Counted from the stretch's first letter, positions 7,101 to 14,867 are shown. The stretch: 18,678 bases of DNA from JAULUH01 sp032111745 (GCA_032111745.1 JAULUH010000114.1:1-18678); one strand, 5' to 3'. The notes: generated from the sequence alone by a model not told the origin. A program made the numbers and translations.

Positions 7101-7106
7101 GTTTCC

Positions 7107-7709
7107 ATGACGGAAACAGCCGAAGCTCGCTCATCACCTTCATTTCTGTGGGAGGTCATTCGCGCGACTCCGGGCAGCGACCCGCGCCTGGAGAGGTGCA
7201 TCCAGTGCGGCACGTGTGGCGGCTCCTGTCCCTCGGGCGCGGACATGGAGCATACGCCGCGCCAGCTGTTTGCCATGATCTTCGCGGACATGCGGGACGA
7301 GGTATTGCGGAGCAACACGCCCTGGTACTGCGTGTCCTGCTACTTCTGCATGGTGCGCTGCCCGCAGGACATCCACATCACCGATATCATGTATACGTTG
7401 AAGCGGATGGCGATCGAGGAGGGGCTGTACCGGGAGTCCAGCGCTGCGGAGGCGCCGGCGTTCTCGGAGACGTACATCGACTACGTGGAGAGCTACGGCC
7501 GCAGCTTCGAGCTGGGGCTGGCCACGCGGTATCACCTGCGCCACCACCCCCTGGATGCGCTGAAGAAGGTGGGGTTCGGCATGGAGATGTGGCGCAAGGG
7601 CCGGATCGACCTGACGCCGAAGCGGATCAAGGGGATGCCGCAGCTGAAGGCAATCCTGGATAAGGCCAGGGAGCTAGACGCTGCCGACGGCCAGGGAGGT
7701 GCACCATGA
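7107..7709 (+). CDS. hdrC: Heterodisulfide reductase-like iron-sulfur subunit C
   Basis: HdrC is the small ferredoxin-like subunit that carries electrons from HdrA to HdrB in the cytoplasmic Hdr complex. This 200-aa protein has two classical 4Fe-4S motifs: C31, C34, C37, C41 (CIQCGTCGGSCPSG) and C75, C78, C81, C85 (CVSCYFCMVRCPQD). The HTPRQLFAMIF and DIHITDIMYTLKRMAIEEG segments are typical of the family. Length is normal for stand-alone HdrC. It is the first gene of the operon after the leader of about 210 nt, and its TGA overlaps the hdrB ATG by 4 bp. In methanogens the partner acceptor is CoM-S-S-CoB; here the acceptor must be something else. Confidence 0.93.
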   Translation: MTETAEARSSPSFLWEVIRATPGSDPRLERCIQCGTCGGSCPSGADMEHTPRQLFAMIFADMRDEVLRSNTPWYCVSCYFCMVRCPQDIHITDIMYTLKRMAIEEGLYRESSAAEAPAFSETYIDYVESYGRSFELGLATRYHLRHHPLDALKKVGFGMEMWRKGRIDLTPKRIKGMPQLKAILDKARELDAADGQGGAP

Positions 7710-8695
7710 AATACGGCTACTATCCGGGTTGCTCCCTGGAGCGCAACGCCATCGCCTACCACCAATCGGCCATGGCGGTGGCCGGCCTGTTGGGGATCGA
7801 GTTCGTGGAGGTTGAGGACTGGAACTGCTGCGGGGCGACGGAGTACATCTCGGTCAACCTGCTGGCGGCCTACGCGCTGGTGGGGCGCAACCTGGCCCTG
7901 GCGGCGCAGCAGCAGCTCAACAGCGGCCCGAAGCAGATGGTGGCGCCGTGCAGCGCCTGCTTCCTGAACCTGTCCAAGGTCGACAAGTACATGGGTGACG
8001 ATGCAGAGCTGGCGGAGAAGGTGAACCTGGCGCTGGGGGCGGGCGGGCTGCAGTACAGGCCGGGCAGCGTGCAGGTGAGGCACCTGTTCGACATCGTGGC
8101 CAACGACGTGGGCTACGATGCCGTGGCGGCCAGGGTGACCAAGCCGCTGTACAACCTGCGCCTGGCCCCGTACTACGGCTGCCTGATCGTGCGGCCCAAC
8201 CTGCAGCGGCAATGGGATGACCCGGAGTATCCCACCAGCCTGGACCGGCTGATGCGGGCGTTGGGGGCTGAGGTGGTGGACTTCCCGGTGAAGACCCATT
8301 GCTGCGGCGGGCACATGACGCAGATCAGCGAGGAGACGGCGCTGGAGCTGATCCGGCGGCTGCTGAAGAACGCGGCCGATTACAGGGCCGACGCCATCGT
8401 GACCCTGTGCCCCATGTGCCAGCTCAACCTGGACGGGTACCAGGAGCAGGTGAACAAGATGTTTGGCACGGACTACCACCTGCCGGTGCTGTACTTCACC
8501 CAGCTGATGGGGTTGGCCTTTGGGCTGTCACCGGCGGCGCTGGGCTTCGGCAAGGAGTTCGTCGATCCTGCGCCGGCGCTGGTGAAGATCGGCGCGGAGC
8601 CGCCGGCGCCGGAGAAGGAGGAGCGGCCGTCCAGGAAAGCGCTGCCGATGCCGGCGCAGCGAGCTGGCTCCAAGCGGAACGGAGGTGAGGCATGA
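7706..8695 (+). CDS. hdrB: Heterodisulfide reductase-like subunit B (CCG domains)
   Basis: HdrB carries the disulfide-reducing site of Hdr complexes, built of two non-cubane 4Fe-4S clusters held by CCG (cysteine-rich) domains. Both are complete in this 329-aa protein: C9, C41-C42, C82 and C85 in the first; C159, C199-C200, C235 and C238 in the second. The 31-residue gap between C9 and C41 matches the family pattern. An RBS (GGGAGGT, 7694-7700) lies 5 nt before the start. A charged, Pro/Lys-rich tail of about 40 residues (289-329) follows the conserved core and looks disordered. It overlaps hdrA by 4 bp. Intact CCG motifs argue for true disulfide or thiol chemistry rather than a degenerate relay. 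The acceptor is not identifiable from sequence. Confidence 0.94.
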   Translation: MKYGYYPGCSLERNAIAYHQSAMAVAGLLGIEFVEVEDWNCCGATEYISVNLLAAYALVGRNLALAAQQQLNSGPKQMVAPCSACFLNLSKVDKYMGDDAELAEKVNLALGAGGLQYRPGSVQVRHLFDIVANDVGYDAVAARVTKPLYNLRLAPYYGCLIVRPNLQRQWDDPEYPTSLDRLMRALGAEVVDFPVKTHCCGGHMTQISEETALELIRRLLKNAADYRADAIVTLCPMCQLNLDGYQEQVNKMFGTDYHLPVLYFTQLMGLAFGLSPAALGFGKEFVDPAPALVKIGAEPPAPEKEERPSRKALPMPAQRAGSKRNGGEA

Positions 8696-10746
8696 GCGCG
8701 ACGAAGGGCTCCGGCCAGCCGGAGCAGCGCATTGGGGTGTACGTGTGCCACTGCGGCAGCAACATCGCGGCGGTGGTGGACGTGAAGGACGTGGCCGAGT
8801 GGGCAGGGCAGGCGCTGGAGCAGGACGGCGTGGTGGTGGCGCGCGACTACCAGTTCATGTGCTCCAGCCTGGGCCAGGAGCTGATCGAGGCCGACATCAA
8901 GGAGAAGGGTCTGACGCGGGTGGTGGTGGCGGCCTGCTCGCCGCACCTGCACGAGACGACCTTCCGCGGGGCCTGCCAGCGGGCGGGCCTGAACCCGTAC
9001 CTGTGCGAGATGGTCTCGATCCGGGAGCAGGTGTCGTGGGTGCACACCGACGGCGCGCTGGCCACGGCCAAGTCCAAGGCCATGGTGGCCGGCGGCGTGG
9101 AGCGGGTGGCACTGCACGAGCCGCTGGAGCCGCTGATCGTGCCCATCAACCCGACGACGCTGGTGGTGGGGGGTGGCATCGCCGGCATCCAGGCCGCGCT
9201 GGAGATCGCGGACAGCGGGTACCCGGTGGTGCTGGTGGAGCGGGAGCCGTCGGTGGGAGGGCACATGGCCCAGTTCGACAAGACCTTCCCGACGTTGGAC
9301 TGTGCGGCCTGCATCCTGACGCCCAAGATGGTGTCGGCGGGCGGCCACCCCCACATCACCATGTTGACCTACAGCGAGGTGGAGCGGGTGGATGGCTACG
9401 TGGGCAGCTTCACCGTCACCATCCGCAAAAAGGCACGTTATGTCAATCAAGACGTGTGCACGGGCTGCGGCATCTGCATGGAGAAGTGCCCGGTGCGGGT
9501 GGTGGACGACGTGTTCGAGGCGGGGCTGGGCTATCGCAAAGCGGTGTACCGGCCCTTTCCGCAGGCGGTGCCCAAGTACCCGGTGATCGACACCGCGAAC
9601 TGCACCTACTTCTTGCGGGGCAAGTGCAAGGCGTGCCAGATCTTCTGCCCTACCCAGCCCAAGTCCATCGACTTCGAGCAGAAGGACGAGCTGATCCAGA
9701 TCGAGGTGGGCAACATCATCCTGGCCACGGGCTATGGGCTGTTCGATTGCCGGCGGGTGCCGCAGTATGGCTATGGGCGGTTGGCCAACGTATACACCAG
9801 CCTGGAGTTCGAACGGCTGTGCAACGCGGCCGGGCCGACCAACGGCGAAGTGGTCTTGCGCGACGGGGTGACCAGGCCGCAGGCCGTGGGCATCGTCCAC
9901 TGCGTAGGCAGCCGGGACAGCAAGTACCACCGCTACTGCTCGGTGATCTGCTGCATGCAGAGCCTGAAGTTCGCGCACCTGGTGAAGGAGCGGACGGGGG
10001 CCGAGGTCTACAACTTCTACATCGACATGCGCACGCCGTTCAAGGACTACGACGAGTTCTACCAGAAGGTGTTGGCGGAGGGGGTGCACTTTGTGCGCGG
10101 GCGGGTGGCCGAGGTGACCGATGCGGCGCGCAACGCGGGCGAAGAGGGCAAGATCATCATCCAGGCCGAGGACACGCTGATCGGGCGGCAGCGGCGCATC
10201 CCGGTGGACATGGTGATCCTGTCGGCGGCGCTGGAGCCGCAGGTGGACTCCAACGCGGTGGCCTACACCTTCGGCATCGCCTGCAGCGCCAACGGCTGGT
10301 TCATCGAGAAGCATCCCAAGCTGGACCCGGTGGCGACCATGACCGAGGGCATCTACATTGCGGGCTGTGCGCAGGGGCCCAAGGACATTCCGGCCACGGT
10401 GGCGCAGGGTGCGGCGGCGGCGGCACGGGTGTTGGGGCGGATCAGCCAGGGCCAGATGGCGCTGGAGCCGGTGCGGGCCAGCGTGATCGCCGAGTGGTGC
10501 TCGGGCTGCCGCATCTGCAACAACATGTGCCCGTTCAACGCCATCACCTTCCTGGAGGACAGGAAGGTCACAGAGATCAATCCGGCCCTCTGCCAGGGCT
10601 GTGGCACGTGCGTGGCGGCCTGTCCCTCGGGCGCGATCACGGGCACGCAGTTCAGCAACGAGCAGGTGCTGGCCCAGCTGGAGGGGCTGCTGATGCTGGA
10701 CTTCGACGGCCTGCCGGTGCGCCTGATGGAGCCGGCGCTGGGCTGA
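8692..10746 (+). CDS. hdrA: Heterodisulfide reductase-like subunit A, flavin electron-bifurcating
   Basis: HdrA holds the FAD that splits electron pairs between ferredoxin and HdrB. This 684-aa protein has the full layout: an N-terminal domain with VCHCGSN (C19, C21) and ACSPHLHETTFR (C82), the FAD Rossmann motif VVGGGIAGIQAAL (158-170), and the signature segment TLDCAACILTPKM (201-213) with cysteine rather than selenocysteine. An inserted ferredoxin follows (C256, C259, C262, C266 and C304, C312, C315, C319), then HCVGSRD...YCSVICC (403-421). A C-terminal two-cluster ferredoxin ends it (C603, C606, C609, C613 and C634, C637, C640, C644). Length equals the long bacterial and archaeal HdrA class that pairs with a separate MvhD, which indeed follows after 11 bp. 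Confidence 0.96.
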   Translation: MSATKGSGQPEQRIGVYVCHCGSNIAAVVDVKDVAEWAGQALEQDGVVVARDYQFMCSSLGQELIEADIKEKGLTRVVVAACSPHLHETTFRGACQRAGLNPYLCEMVSIREQVSWVHTDGALATAKSKAMVAGGVERVALHEPLEPLIVPINPTTLVVGGGIAGIQAALEIADSGYPVVLVEREPSVGGHMAQFDKTFPTLDCAACILTPKMVSAGGHPHITMLTYSEVERVDGYVGSFTVTIRKKARYVNQDVCTGCGICMEKCPVRVVDDVFEAGLGYRKAVYRPFPQAVPKYPVIDTANCTYFLRGKCKACQIFCPTQPKSIDFEQKDELIQIEVGNIILATGYGLFDCRRVPQYGYGRLANVYTSLEFERLCNAAGPTNGEVVLRDGVTRPQAVGIVHCVGSRDSKYHRYCSVICCMQSLKFAHLVKERTGAEVYNFYIDMRTPFKDYDEFYQKVLAEGVHFVRGRVAEVTDAARNAGEEGKIIIQAEDTLIGRQRRIPVDMVILSAALEPQVDSNAVAYTFGIACSANGWFIEKHPKLDPVATMTEGIYIAGCAQGPKDIPATVAQGAAAAARVLGRISQGQMALEPVRASVIAEWCSGCRICNNMCPFNAITFLEDRKVTEINPALCQGCGTCVAACPSGAITGTQFSNEQVLAQLEGLLMLDFDGLPVRLMEPALG

Positions 10747-10757
10747 GGAGGTGAACC

Positions 10758-11246
10758 ATGGCGGAACAAGAACGCTTCGAGCCCTTGATCATTGGCTTTA
10801 CGTGCAACTGGTGCAGCTATCGGGCGGCGGACCTGGCGGGCACGTCGCGGGTGAAGTACCCGCCCAACGTGCGGCTGATGCGGCTGATGTGCTCAGGCCG
10901 GCTGGACCCAACCTTCGTGCTCAAGGCTCTGGCGGGCGGGGCGGACGGGGTGTTGATCACCGGCTGCCACCCCGGCGAGTGCCACTACCTGGAGCAGAAC
11001 TACAAGGCGCTGCGGCGCTACCAGCTGCTGCGGGCCATGCTGCCGCAACTGGGGGTGGAGCCGGAGCGGGTCAAGCTGGTGTGGGCCAGTGCGGCCGAGG
11101 GCACCCGGCTGGCCAACGAGATCACCAAGATGGTAGAGGAGATCCGGGCGCTGGGGCCGCTGAACTGGCCGGGCGTGATGGCGAACGGGCACGAGCCGGA
11201 ACGGCAGGCTGCCCTGGAGCCGGCCCTGCAGGAGGTAAGCTCATGA
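10758..11246 (+). CDS. mvhD: Hydrogenase iron-sulfur adaptor subunit MvhD
   Basis: MvhD carries a [2Fe-2S] cluster and connects the hydrogenase to HdrA. The 162-aa sequence shows the family's cysteines: FTCNWCSYRAAD (C16, C19), RLMCSGRLDP (C45), and ITGCHPGECHY (C70, C75). The internal segment AGGADGVLITGCHPGECHYLE is diagnostic (residues 59-78). A strong GAGGAGGTGA RBS precedes the ATG, and the stop overlaps the small-subunit start by 4 bp. Residues after about 140 form a family-variable tail. The order hdrA-mvhD-mvhG-mvhA is the same gene logic as in methanogens and in many anaerobic bacteria. Confidence 0.94.
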   Translation: MAEQERFEPLIIGFTCNWCSYRAADLAGTSRVKYPPNVRLMRLMCSGRLDPTFVLKALAGGADGVLITGCHPGECHYLEQNYKALRRYQLLRAMLPQLGVEPERVKLVWASAAEGTRLANEITKMVEEIRALGPLNWPGVMANGHEPERQAALEPALQEVSS

Positions 11247-12262
11247 GCACAAACGGTGCCAAGCCGAAGCTGGCCATGTACTGGGCCGCCTCCTGTGGGG
11301 GCTGCGAGATCTCGACGTTGAACATCGGGGAGAACATCCTCCTGGTGGACCAGGTGTTCGACCTGGCCTTCTTCCCCTGCATCGCCGACTTCAAGGTCAG
11401 CGACGTGGAGGGTTATCCTGACGGCTACATCGACGTATGCCTGTTCAACGGCGCCATCCGCACCTCCGAGAACGAGCACATGGCGCAGCTATTGCGGCGC
11501 AAGTCCAGGGTGCTGGTGGCCTTTGGATCGTGCGCCTACGAGGGGTGCATCCCGGCGCTGTCCAACCTGACCACACGCGAGGCGACCCTGCGCACCGTGT
11601 ACCTGGACAACCCGTCCCTGGACAACCCGCAGGGCATCCTGCCGCAGGTGAGCACGGAGGTAGCCGAGGGCGAGCTCACGCTGCCGTCGTTCTACCACAC
11701 CGTGAAGTCGCTGGACCAGGTGGTGGACGTGGACTACTATGTCCCCGGTTGCCCGCCGGAGCCGCACCAGATCTGGGCAGTACTGCAGGTGGTGGTGGCG
11801 GCGTTAACCGAGGGGGCGCCGTTGCCGCCCAAGGGATCGATCGTCGGCATCGGGCAGGTGGCGGTGTGCGAGGAGTGCCCGCTGGAGCGGCACGAGAAAA
11901 CCATCGCCCGGTTCTACCGGCCGCAGGAGATCATCCCCAAGCCGGGCCTATGCCTGCTGGAGCAGGGCCTGGTGTGCATGGGGCCGGCCACGGTGAGTGG
12001 CTGCGGTGCGCTGTGCCCGCAGGTGGGCATGGGCTGCCGGGGCTGCTACGGGCCGTTGCCCGGGGTGATCGACCAGGGCGCGCGCATGCTGACCGCCATC
12101 GCGTCGATCATCGACGTCAGCGGCAAGCCAGGCGACAACGAGGCGGAGCTGGAGCGGCGAGTCGAGGAGGCCGTGCGTACCATCGTGGACCCGGCCGGGA
12201 CGTTTTATCGGTTTAGCATGGCGCACTCGGTGTTGAAGCGGGCGCGGGTTGGTGATCGGTGA
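11243..12262 (+). CDS. mvhG: [NiFe]-hydrogenase small subunit, group 3c type
   Basis: This 339-aa small subunit carries the electron wire from the NiFe site to MvhD. Proximal-cluster ligands are C18, C21 (ASCGGCE), C97 (FGSC) and C170 (VPGCPP). Further cysteines suited to the medial and distal clusters are C209/C212 (CEEC), C237, C245, C254, C258, C265 and C268. There is no twin-arginine signal, so the enzyme is cytoplasmic, as expected for group 3. An AGGAGGT RBS lies 6 nt upstream of ATG 11243. It belongs to the F420-non-reducing hydrogenase line. The gene ends in a 14-bp palindrome that spans its stop codon. Confidence 0.94.
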   Translation: MSTNGAKPKLAMYWAASCGGCEISTLNIGENILLVDQVFDLAFFPCIADFKVSDVEGYPDGYIDVCLFNGAIRTSENEHMAQLLRRKSRVLVAFGSCAYEGCIPALSNLTTREATLRTVYLDNPSLDNPQGILPQVSTEVAEGELTLPSFYHTVKSLDQVVDVDYYVPGCPPEPHQIWAVLQVVVAALTEGAPLPPKGSIVGIGQVAVCEECPLERHEKTIARFYRPQEIIPKPGLCLLEQGLVCMGPATVSGCGALCPQVGMGCRGCYGPLPGVIDQGARMLTAIASIIDVSGKPGDNEAELERRVEEAVRTIVDPAGTFYRFSMAHSVLKRARVGDR

Positions 12263-12269
12263 TCACCGA
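12256..12269. promoter_or_regulatory. 14-bp perfect palindrome at the mvhG stop
   Basis: TCGGTGATCACCGA is a perfect dyad at 12256-12269, covering the mvhG stop (12260-12262) and ending 12 bp before the mvhA start. It could be an operator, an RNA processing hairpin, or chance. The palindrome is real; any function is guesswork. Confidence 0.35.
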
Positions 12270-12281
12270 ACGGAGCACAGC

Positions 12282-13766
12282 ATGAAACGAATCACCATCG
12301 ATCCGATCACCCGCCTGGAGGGCCATGGCAAGATCGAGATCTTCCTGGACGAGCAGGGGAACGTGGCGAATGCGTATTTCCAGATCCCGGAGCTGCGCGG
12401 GTTCGAGCAGTTTTGCGTAGGCCGGCCGGCGGAGGAGATGCCGCGCATCACCAACCGCATCTGCGGGGTATGCCCGGAGGCGCACCACATGGCGGCGACC
12501 AAGGCGCTGGACATGCTGTACCACGTGGAGCCGCCGGCGCCGGTGAAGAAGCTGCGCGAGCTATTCTACATGGCCTTCTACTGCACCGACCACACCACGC
12601 ACTTCTATGCCCTGGGCGGGCCGGACTTCGTGTTGGGGCCGGATGCGCCGAAGGCGGAGCGGAACATCCTGGGCGTGATCCACAAAGTGGGGGTGGAGGT
12701 TGGCCGGCAGGTCATCGACATGCGCATGCGCAACCACCACGTGATCAAGATGCTGGGGGGCCGCGGGGTGCACCCGGTGGCGGGGCTACCGGGCGGCTGG
12801 AGCCGGGCCATCGACGACCGGGAGCGCGCGGAGATCGAGGGCATTGCCCGCCAGAACGTGGAGTTCGCCCTGTTCAGCCTCGACCTGTTCCGGGATGTGG
12901 TGCTGGGCAACCAGGAGTACGTGGACCTGATCCTGTCGGACGCCTTCACCCATCGCACGTATTCCATGGGGATGGTGGACAAGAACAACTGCGTGAACTT
13001 CTACGATGGCCTGATTCGGGTGGTGGACCCGGAGGGCCGGGAGTTCGTCAAGTACCCGGCGCAGGACTATGCGGAGCACGTGGCCGAGCGGGCGGAGCCG
13101 TGGTCGTACCTGAAGTTCCCCTATCTGCGGCACGTGGGCTGGAAGGGCTTTGTGGACGGCAAAGATAGCGGCGTGTACACGGCTACGCCGCTGTCGCGGC
13201 TGAACGCCTCCGACCGGATGGCGACGCCGCGGGCGCAGGAGGCTTTCGAGGCCTTCTACGAGACCCTGGGCAGCAAGCGCACCGACCGGGGACGTTACCA
13301 GCCGGTGCACTACCGGCTGGCGACGCACTGGGCGCGGCTGGTGGAGCTGTTGTTCGCGGCCGAGCGGATGCTGGAGCTGGCGATGGATCCGGACGTGATC
13401 GACCCGGACATGCGGCCGGTGGTGACCAACACGCCGGACGAGGGCATTGGCTGTGTGGAAGCGCCGCGAGGCACCCTGACTCATCACTACCAGACCGATG
13501 CCAACGGCATCCTGACCAGGGTGAACATGATCGTCGGCACCACCAACAACAACGCGCCGATGGCCATGTCGGTGAAGAAGGCGGCGCAGGCGCTGATCAC
13601 GAACGGCACTGTGGTGACCGATGGGTTGCTCAACCGCATCGAGATGGCCTTCCGCAACTACGACCCCTGCATGTCGTGCGCCACCCACTCGCTGCCCGGG
13701 CAGATGCCGTTGCAGGTAACGGTGCGAGATGCCCGCGGTGCGGTGGTGGCGCAGCTGAGCCGGTAG
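12282..13766 (+). CDS. mvhA: [NiFe]-hydrogenase large catalytic subunit, group 3c type
   Basis: The 494-aa catalytic subunit oxidises or evolves H2 at the Ni-Fe site. The N-terminal motif RICGVC (C61, C64, followed by PEAHH) and the C-terminal motif DPCMSCATH (D461, C463, C466, H469) supply all four nickel cysteines. No selenocysteine replaces any of them. A 25-residue tail (470-494) follows H469 and should be removed by the protease encoded next. The N-terminus ITIDPITRLEGHGKIEI is standard for the family. ATG 12282 is preferred to the upstream GTG at 12249 because CGGAG lies 6 nt ahead and the 11 extra residues have no family match. The hyp maturation genes needed for the NiFe centre are not in the window and must lie elsewhere. 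Confidence 0.96.
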   Translation: MKRITIDPITRLEGHGKIEIFLDEQGNVANAYFQIPELRGFEQFCVGRPAEEMPRITNRICGVCPEAHHMAATKALDMLYHVEPPAPVKKLRELFYMAFYCTDHTTHFYALGGPDFVLGPDAPKAERNILGVIHKVGVEVGRQVIDMRMRNHHVIKMLGGRGVHPVAGLPGGWSRAIDDRERAEIEGIARQNVEFALFSLDLFRDVVLGNQEYVDLILSDAFTHRTYSMGMVDKNNCVNFYDGLIRVVDPEGREFVKYPAQDYAEHVAERAEPWSYLKFPYLRHVGWKGFVDGKDSGVYTATPLSRLNASDRMATPRAQEAFEAFYETLGSKRTDRGRYQPVHYRLATHWARLVELLFAAERMLELAMDPDVIDPDMRPVVTNTPDEGIGCVEAPRGTLTHHYQTDANGILTRVNMIVGTTNNNAPMAMSVKKAAQALITNGTVVTDGLLNRIEMAFRNYDPCMSCATHSLPGQMPLQVTVRDARGAVVAQLSR

Positions 13767-13770
13767 GGCG

Positions 13771-14271
13771 ATGGCATCCCTGGTGATCGGCCTGGGCAAC
13801 CCGATCCTGACCGACGACGGCGTGGGCGTGCTGGTGGCGCGCGCCGTAGCAGCGGCCCTACCGGCGGGGGAAGGGCAACAGGTAGAGGTGGCCGAGGCGA
13901 GCATCGGCGGGCTGCGCCTGATGGAGATGATGGTTGGCTACGCGCGGGTGATCCTGGTGGACGCGGTAGTGGGCAGCGGCGCGCCGCCGGGGAGCGTGGT
14001 GCGGTGGACGCTGGCGGATGTGGGTGAGAGAGCGCCGACCCAGCACATGGCCTCGGCGCACGACGCCACGCTGCCGACGGCGCTGGCGGCCGGGCGGCGC
14101 CTGGGGCTGGCCCTGCCGGAGGACGTAGTGATCTTCGCCGTGGCGGCGGAGAACGTGGCCGAATTCGGCGACCAGCCTACGGCTGCGGTACGGGCGGCGG
14201 TGCCGAGGACGGCGGCGGCCGTGCTGGCCGTGCTGGCCGGGACCGAGGCCGGCGAGGCGACGACGCGATGA
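13771..14271 (+). CDS. [NiFe]-hydrogenase maturation endopeptidase (M52 family)
   Basis: This 166-aa nickel-sensing protease cuts the C-terminal tail off the large subunit once the NiFe centre is assembled. It begins LVIGLGNPILTDDGVG (4-19), the family start with the metal-binding acid D16. D64 in ILVDAV and H97 in SAHDATLP are the other expected ligands, in the positions equivalent to E16, D62 and H93 of E. coli HybD. It starts 4 bp after mvhA, as is usual for dedicated protease and hydrogenase pairs, and corresponds to HoxW, HyaD or HycI in other systems. The last 20 residues are Ala-rich and variable. Confidence 0.92.
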   Translation: MASLVIGLGNPILTDDGVGVLVARAVAAALPAGEGQQVEVAEASIGGLRLMEMMVGYARVILVDAVVGSGAPPGSVVRWTLADVGERAPTQHMASAHDATLPTALAAGRRLGLALPEDVVIFAVAAENVAEFGDQPTAAVRAAVPRTAAAVLAVLAGTEAGEATTR

Positions 14272-14276
14272 CACGC

Positions 14277-14283
14277 GAGGAGG
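14277..14283 (+). promoter_or_regulatory. Ribosome-binding site fixing the CNB-protein start
   Basis: GAGGAGG lies 6 nt before ATG 14290. It selects that ATG over the TTG at 14284, which directly adjoins the Shine-Dalgarno sequence. Confidence 0.75.
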
Positions 14284-14289
14284 TTGCAG

Positions 14290-14790
14290 ATGGTATCCCC
14301 TGAACTGCTGCGCCGCTATCCGTTCTTTGCCGGGCTGACCCACGAGAACATCGTCGCCATGGCCAACCTGGCGGAGGAGCAAGCCGCGGGCGCGGGCCAC
14401 ACCTTCTTCCGTGCGGACGAGGAGATCGGTCATCTTTACCTGGTCCTGGAGGGTACCGTTGGGATCGTCATCGAGACACCGGATCATGCAGTGGCGCAGG
14501 CGGTGTCGGACCAATTGACGGGTGCCATCAAGACCAGGGACGTGGTGATGAGCACGGTGGGGCCGGGGGAGGTGTTTGGCTGGTCGGCGCTGGTGCCGCC
14601 GTACACGGCCACGGCCACGGCCAAAGCCTTGACGCCGTGCCGGGTGGTGGCCTTTCGCTGCGCGGACCTGTTCCAGGTGTTCGACGAGGACTGCCGGTTC
14701 GGCTACCTGATCATGCAGAAGGCGACCCAGGTGGTGCGCGGCCGGCTGCACGACATGCACATCCAGTCGCTGGCGGAAATGGTGGAGTGA
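14290..14790 (+). CDS. Stand-alone cyclic-nucleotide-binding-fold protein, HoxI-like
   Basis: This 166-aa protein consists of one cNMP-binding beta-roll domain: FFAGLTHENIVAMANLAEE (12-30), a LYLVLEGTVGIVIE roll strand (49-62), and the cassette region GPGEVFGWSALVPPYTATATA (about 91-111). The cassette lacks the FGE glutamate (FGW here) and the arginine that bind cAMP phosphate, so classical cAMP binding is unlikely. There is no helix-turn-helix after the C-helix, so it is not a CRP-type regulator. It is the last gene of the operon, 18 bp after the protease. The same position and size are seen for HoxI in hoxFUYHWI operons, where the protein is a structural subunit of the soluble hydrogenase. 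A role as an accessory or nucleotide-sensing subunit of this complex is inferred. Confidence 0.8.
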   Translation: MVSPELLRRYPFFAGLTHENIVAMANLAEEQAAGAGHTFFRADEEIGHLYLVLEGTVGIVIETPDHAVAQAVSDQLTGAIKTRDVVMSTVGPGEVFGWSALVPPYTATATAKALTPCRVVAFRCADLFQVFDEDCRFGYLIMQKATQVVRGRLHDMHIQSLAEMVE

Positions 14791-14821
14791 GCGGGGCGGA
14801 GATAGGCGGAGGCGAGCCCAC

Positions 14822-14867
14822 GCGCGCAGGGCCGGCGGCCTGGATGCGGGCCGCCGGCCCTGCGCGC
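14822..14867. terminator. 19-bp perfect stem-loop between convergent genes
   Basis: GCGCGCAGGGCCGGCGGCC (14822-14840) and its exact reverse complement (14849-14867) enclose the 8-nt loop TGGATGCG. It begins 31 bp after the hdr-mvh operon's last stop and lies 46 bp beyond the stop of the minus-strand small peptide, so it can serve both directions. There is no T-run, so termination would depend on stem strength or Rho; it also protects 3' ends. Confidence 0.75.

Larger units (their letters stand above)
6318..7106. other. 789-bp non-coding interval upstream of the hdr operon
   Basis: No convincing gene is seen on either strand. From left to right it contains a purine-rich stretch, a palindromic dispersed element (6379-6427), two 97-bp direct repeats, a 33-bp minisatellite, a purine-rich tract to about 6800, a promoter with an overlapping dyad (6861-6895), and a leader of about 210 nt. 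Frames that are open here consist of repeat translations. Confidence 0.7.

Noticed and set aside
8473..10314. 613-codon open frame on the minus strand opposite hdrB and hdrA
   Set aside because: It is antisense to a complete, fully motif-supported HdrA. The translation is His/Val/Arg-rich low-complexity sequence produced by GC-biased codons, with no domain or RBS.
8692..13766. Selenocysteine in HdrA or the hydrogenase
   Set aside because: The positions that are selenocysteine in some relatives are plain cysteine codons here, and no in-frame TGA interrupts either gene.
14290..14790. CRP/FNR-type transcription factor
   Set aside because: The protein ends after the C-helix and has no helix-turn-helix, so it cannot be the DNA-binding regulator of the operator at 6878-6895.
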